A stretch of 5,079 nt of DNA from FEN-1219 sp035548835 (GTDB taxonomy: Bacteria; Pseudomonadota; Gammaproteobacteria; Steroidobacterales; Rariloculaceae), in the NCBI GenBank assembly GCA_035548835.1, contig DASZSB010000099.1, forward strand, positions 1 to 5,079. The letters run 5' to 3'. Below, one piece after another: positions 4,914 through 5,079 of this stretch. Numbering within the stretch: the stretch's first letter is position 1; each line of letters begins with the position of its first letter. The position numbers and the translations under genes were made by a program. Below the pieces are notes generated by a model. It made no database searches, was not told the DNA's origin, and saw only the letters and a list, made by a program, of their open reading frames with translations.

Positions 4914-5079
4914 TTACGAACGTTTGACGTCGAGCAGCGTCAGGTTCGGGTCTGCCGCGATGCACTCGGCCTGCTTGATGCCGAGCTCCTTGCGGACCAT
5001 GTTGGTGCCCTGCACGAGGGAGACCATCTTGTAGAGCGCGTGGCGGCGGGCCATGCCCTCCCGACCCATGCCGCAGTCC
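4914..5079 (-). CDS. C-terminal end of a possible MetE-like (cobalamin-independent methionine synthase II family) protein (partial)
   Basis: The right edge cuts this minus-strand gene; 54 C-terminal residues are readable up to the TAA at 4914-4916. They read DCGMGREGMARRHALYK, then a segment MVSLVQGTNMVRKELGL, and a tail ending LLDVKRS. The DCG..R...... pattern followed by a helix with 'LV.G.....ELG' recalls the C-terminus of MetE-type methyltransferases, where the Cys of 'DCG' is the last zinc ligand. I draw this from family memory on a short fragment, so the call is tentative. What is certain is an open, codon-like frame ending just before a strong terminator, which marks a real gene end. 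Codon choice (GC-rich third positions) matches the other genes. Confidence 0.5.
   Translation of the reverse strand, partial: DCGMGREGMARRHALYKMVSLVQGTNMVRKELGIKQAECIAADPNLTLLDVKRS

Noticed and set aside
4882..4948. An 11-base direct repeat, CGTCAGGTTCG, at 4882-4892 and 4938-4948.
   Set aside because: One copy lies in the terminator hairpin and the other in the coding end of the next gene. There are only two copies and no further structure, so it is probably coincidence.
1..5079. tRNA, rRNA, CRISPR, transposon ends or phage genes.
   Set aside because: No cloverleaf-like segment, spaced repeat array, transposase motif or terminal inverted repeat was seen by eye on either strand.

Overview
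The window is high-GC DNA with dense, short-spaced genes, GTG as well as ATG starts, and promoters with a TAGAAT/TAGAGT type -10 box. Together with the gene families, this suggests a proteobacterium, most likely a gammaproteobacterium of the Steroidobacter/Nevskia/Xanthomonas kind. That placement is an impression from composition and protein style, not from a marker gene. I see no RNA gene, CRISPR array, insertion sequence or prophage gene. No stretch of 300 bases lacks a gene; the longest gaps are 112 and 98 bases.

Left part (1-2291, plus strand): the C-terminal end of a periplasmic adaptor of an RND-type efflux pump, then (4 bases after its stop) a GTG-started alpha/beta hydrolase of the serine hydrolase-like type, then a zinc-less medium-chain dehydrogenase/reductase of the quinone oxidoreductase type with its own promoter-like sequence and Shine-Dalgarno site.

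Middle (2390-3570, minus strand): a two-gene operon for exported proteins of unknown function. The first gene makes a 261-residue secreted protein. The second makes a small DUF6152-type protein whose predicted mature N-terminus begins His-His. The operon converges on the dehydrogenase gene across a short region with GC-rich inverted repeats.

Right part (3683-4853, plus strand): a tightly coupled pair, a GTP cyclohydrolase I (folE) followed after one base by a stand-alone BLUF blue-light sensor. The FolE is of the divergent CSHH type that I associate with light-induced folE copies, and the BLUF protein keeps all its photochemical residues. This is the most interesting unit here: a pterin/folate biosynthetic enzyme translated with a flavin photoreceptor. 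The 112-base divergent gap before it holds a folE promoter and a 7-bp inverted repeat that could be an operator.

A strong 17-bp hairpin terminator separates the BLUF gene from the C-terminal end of a minus-strand gene that enters from the right edge, tentatively a MetE-like (cobalamin-independent methionine synthase II family) protein.
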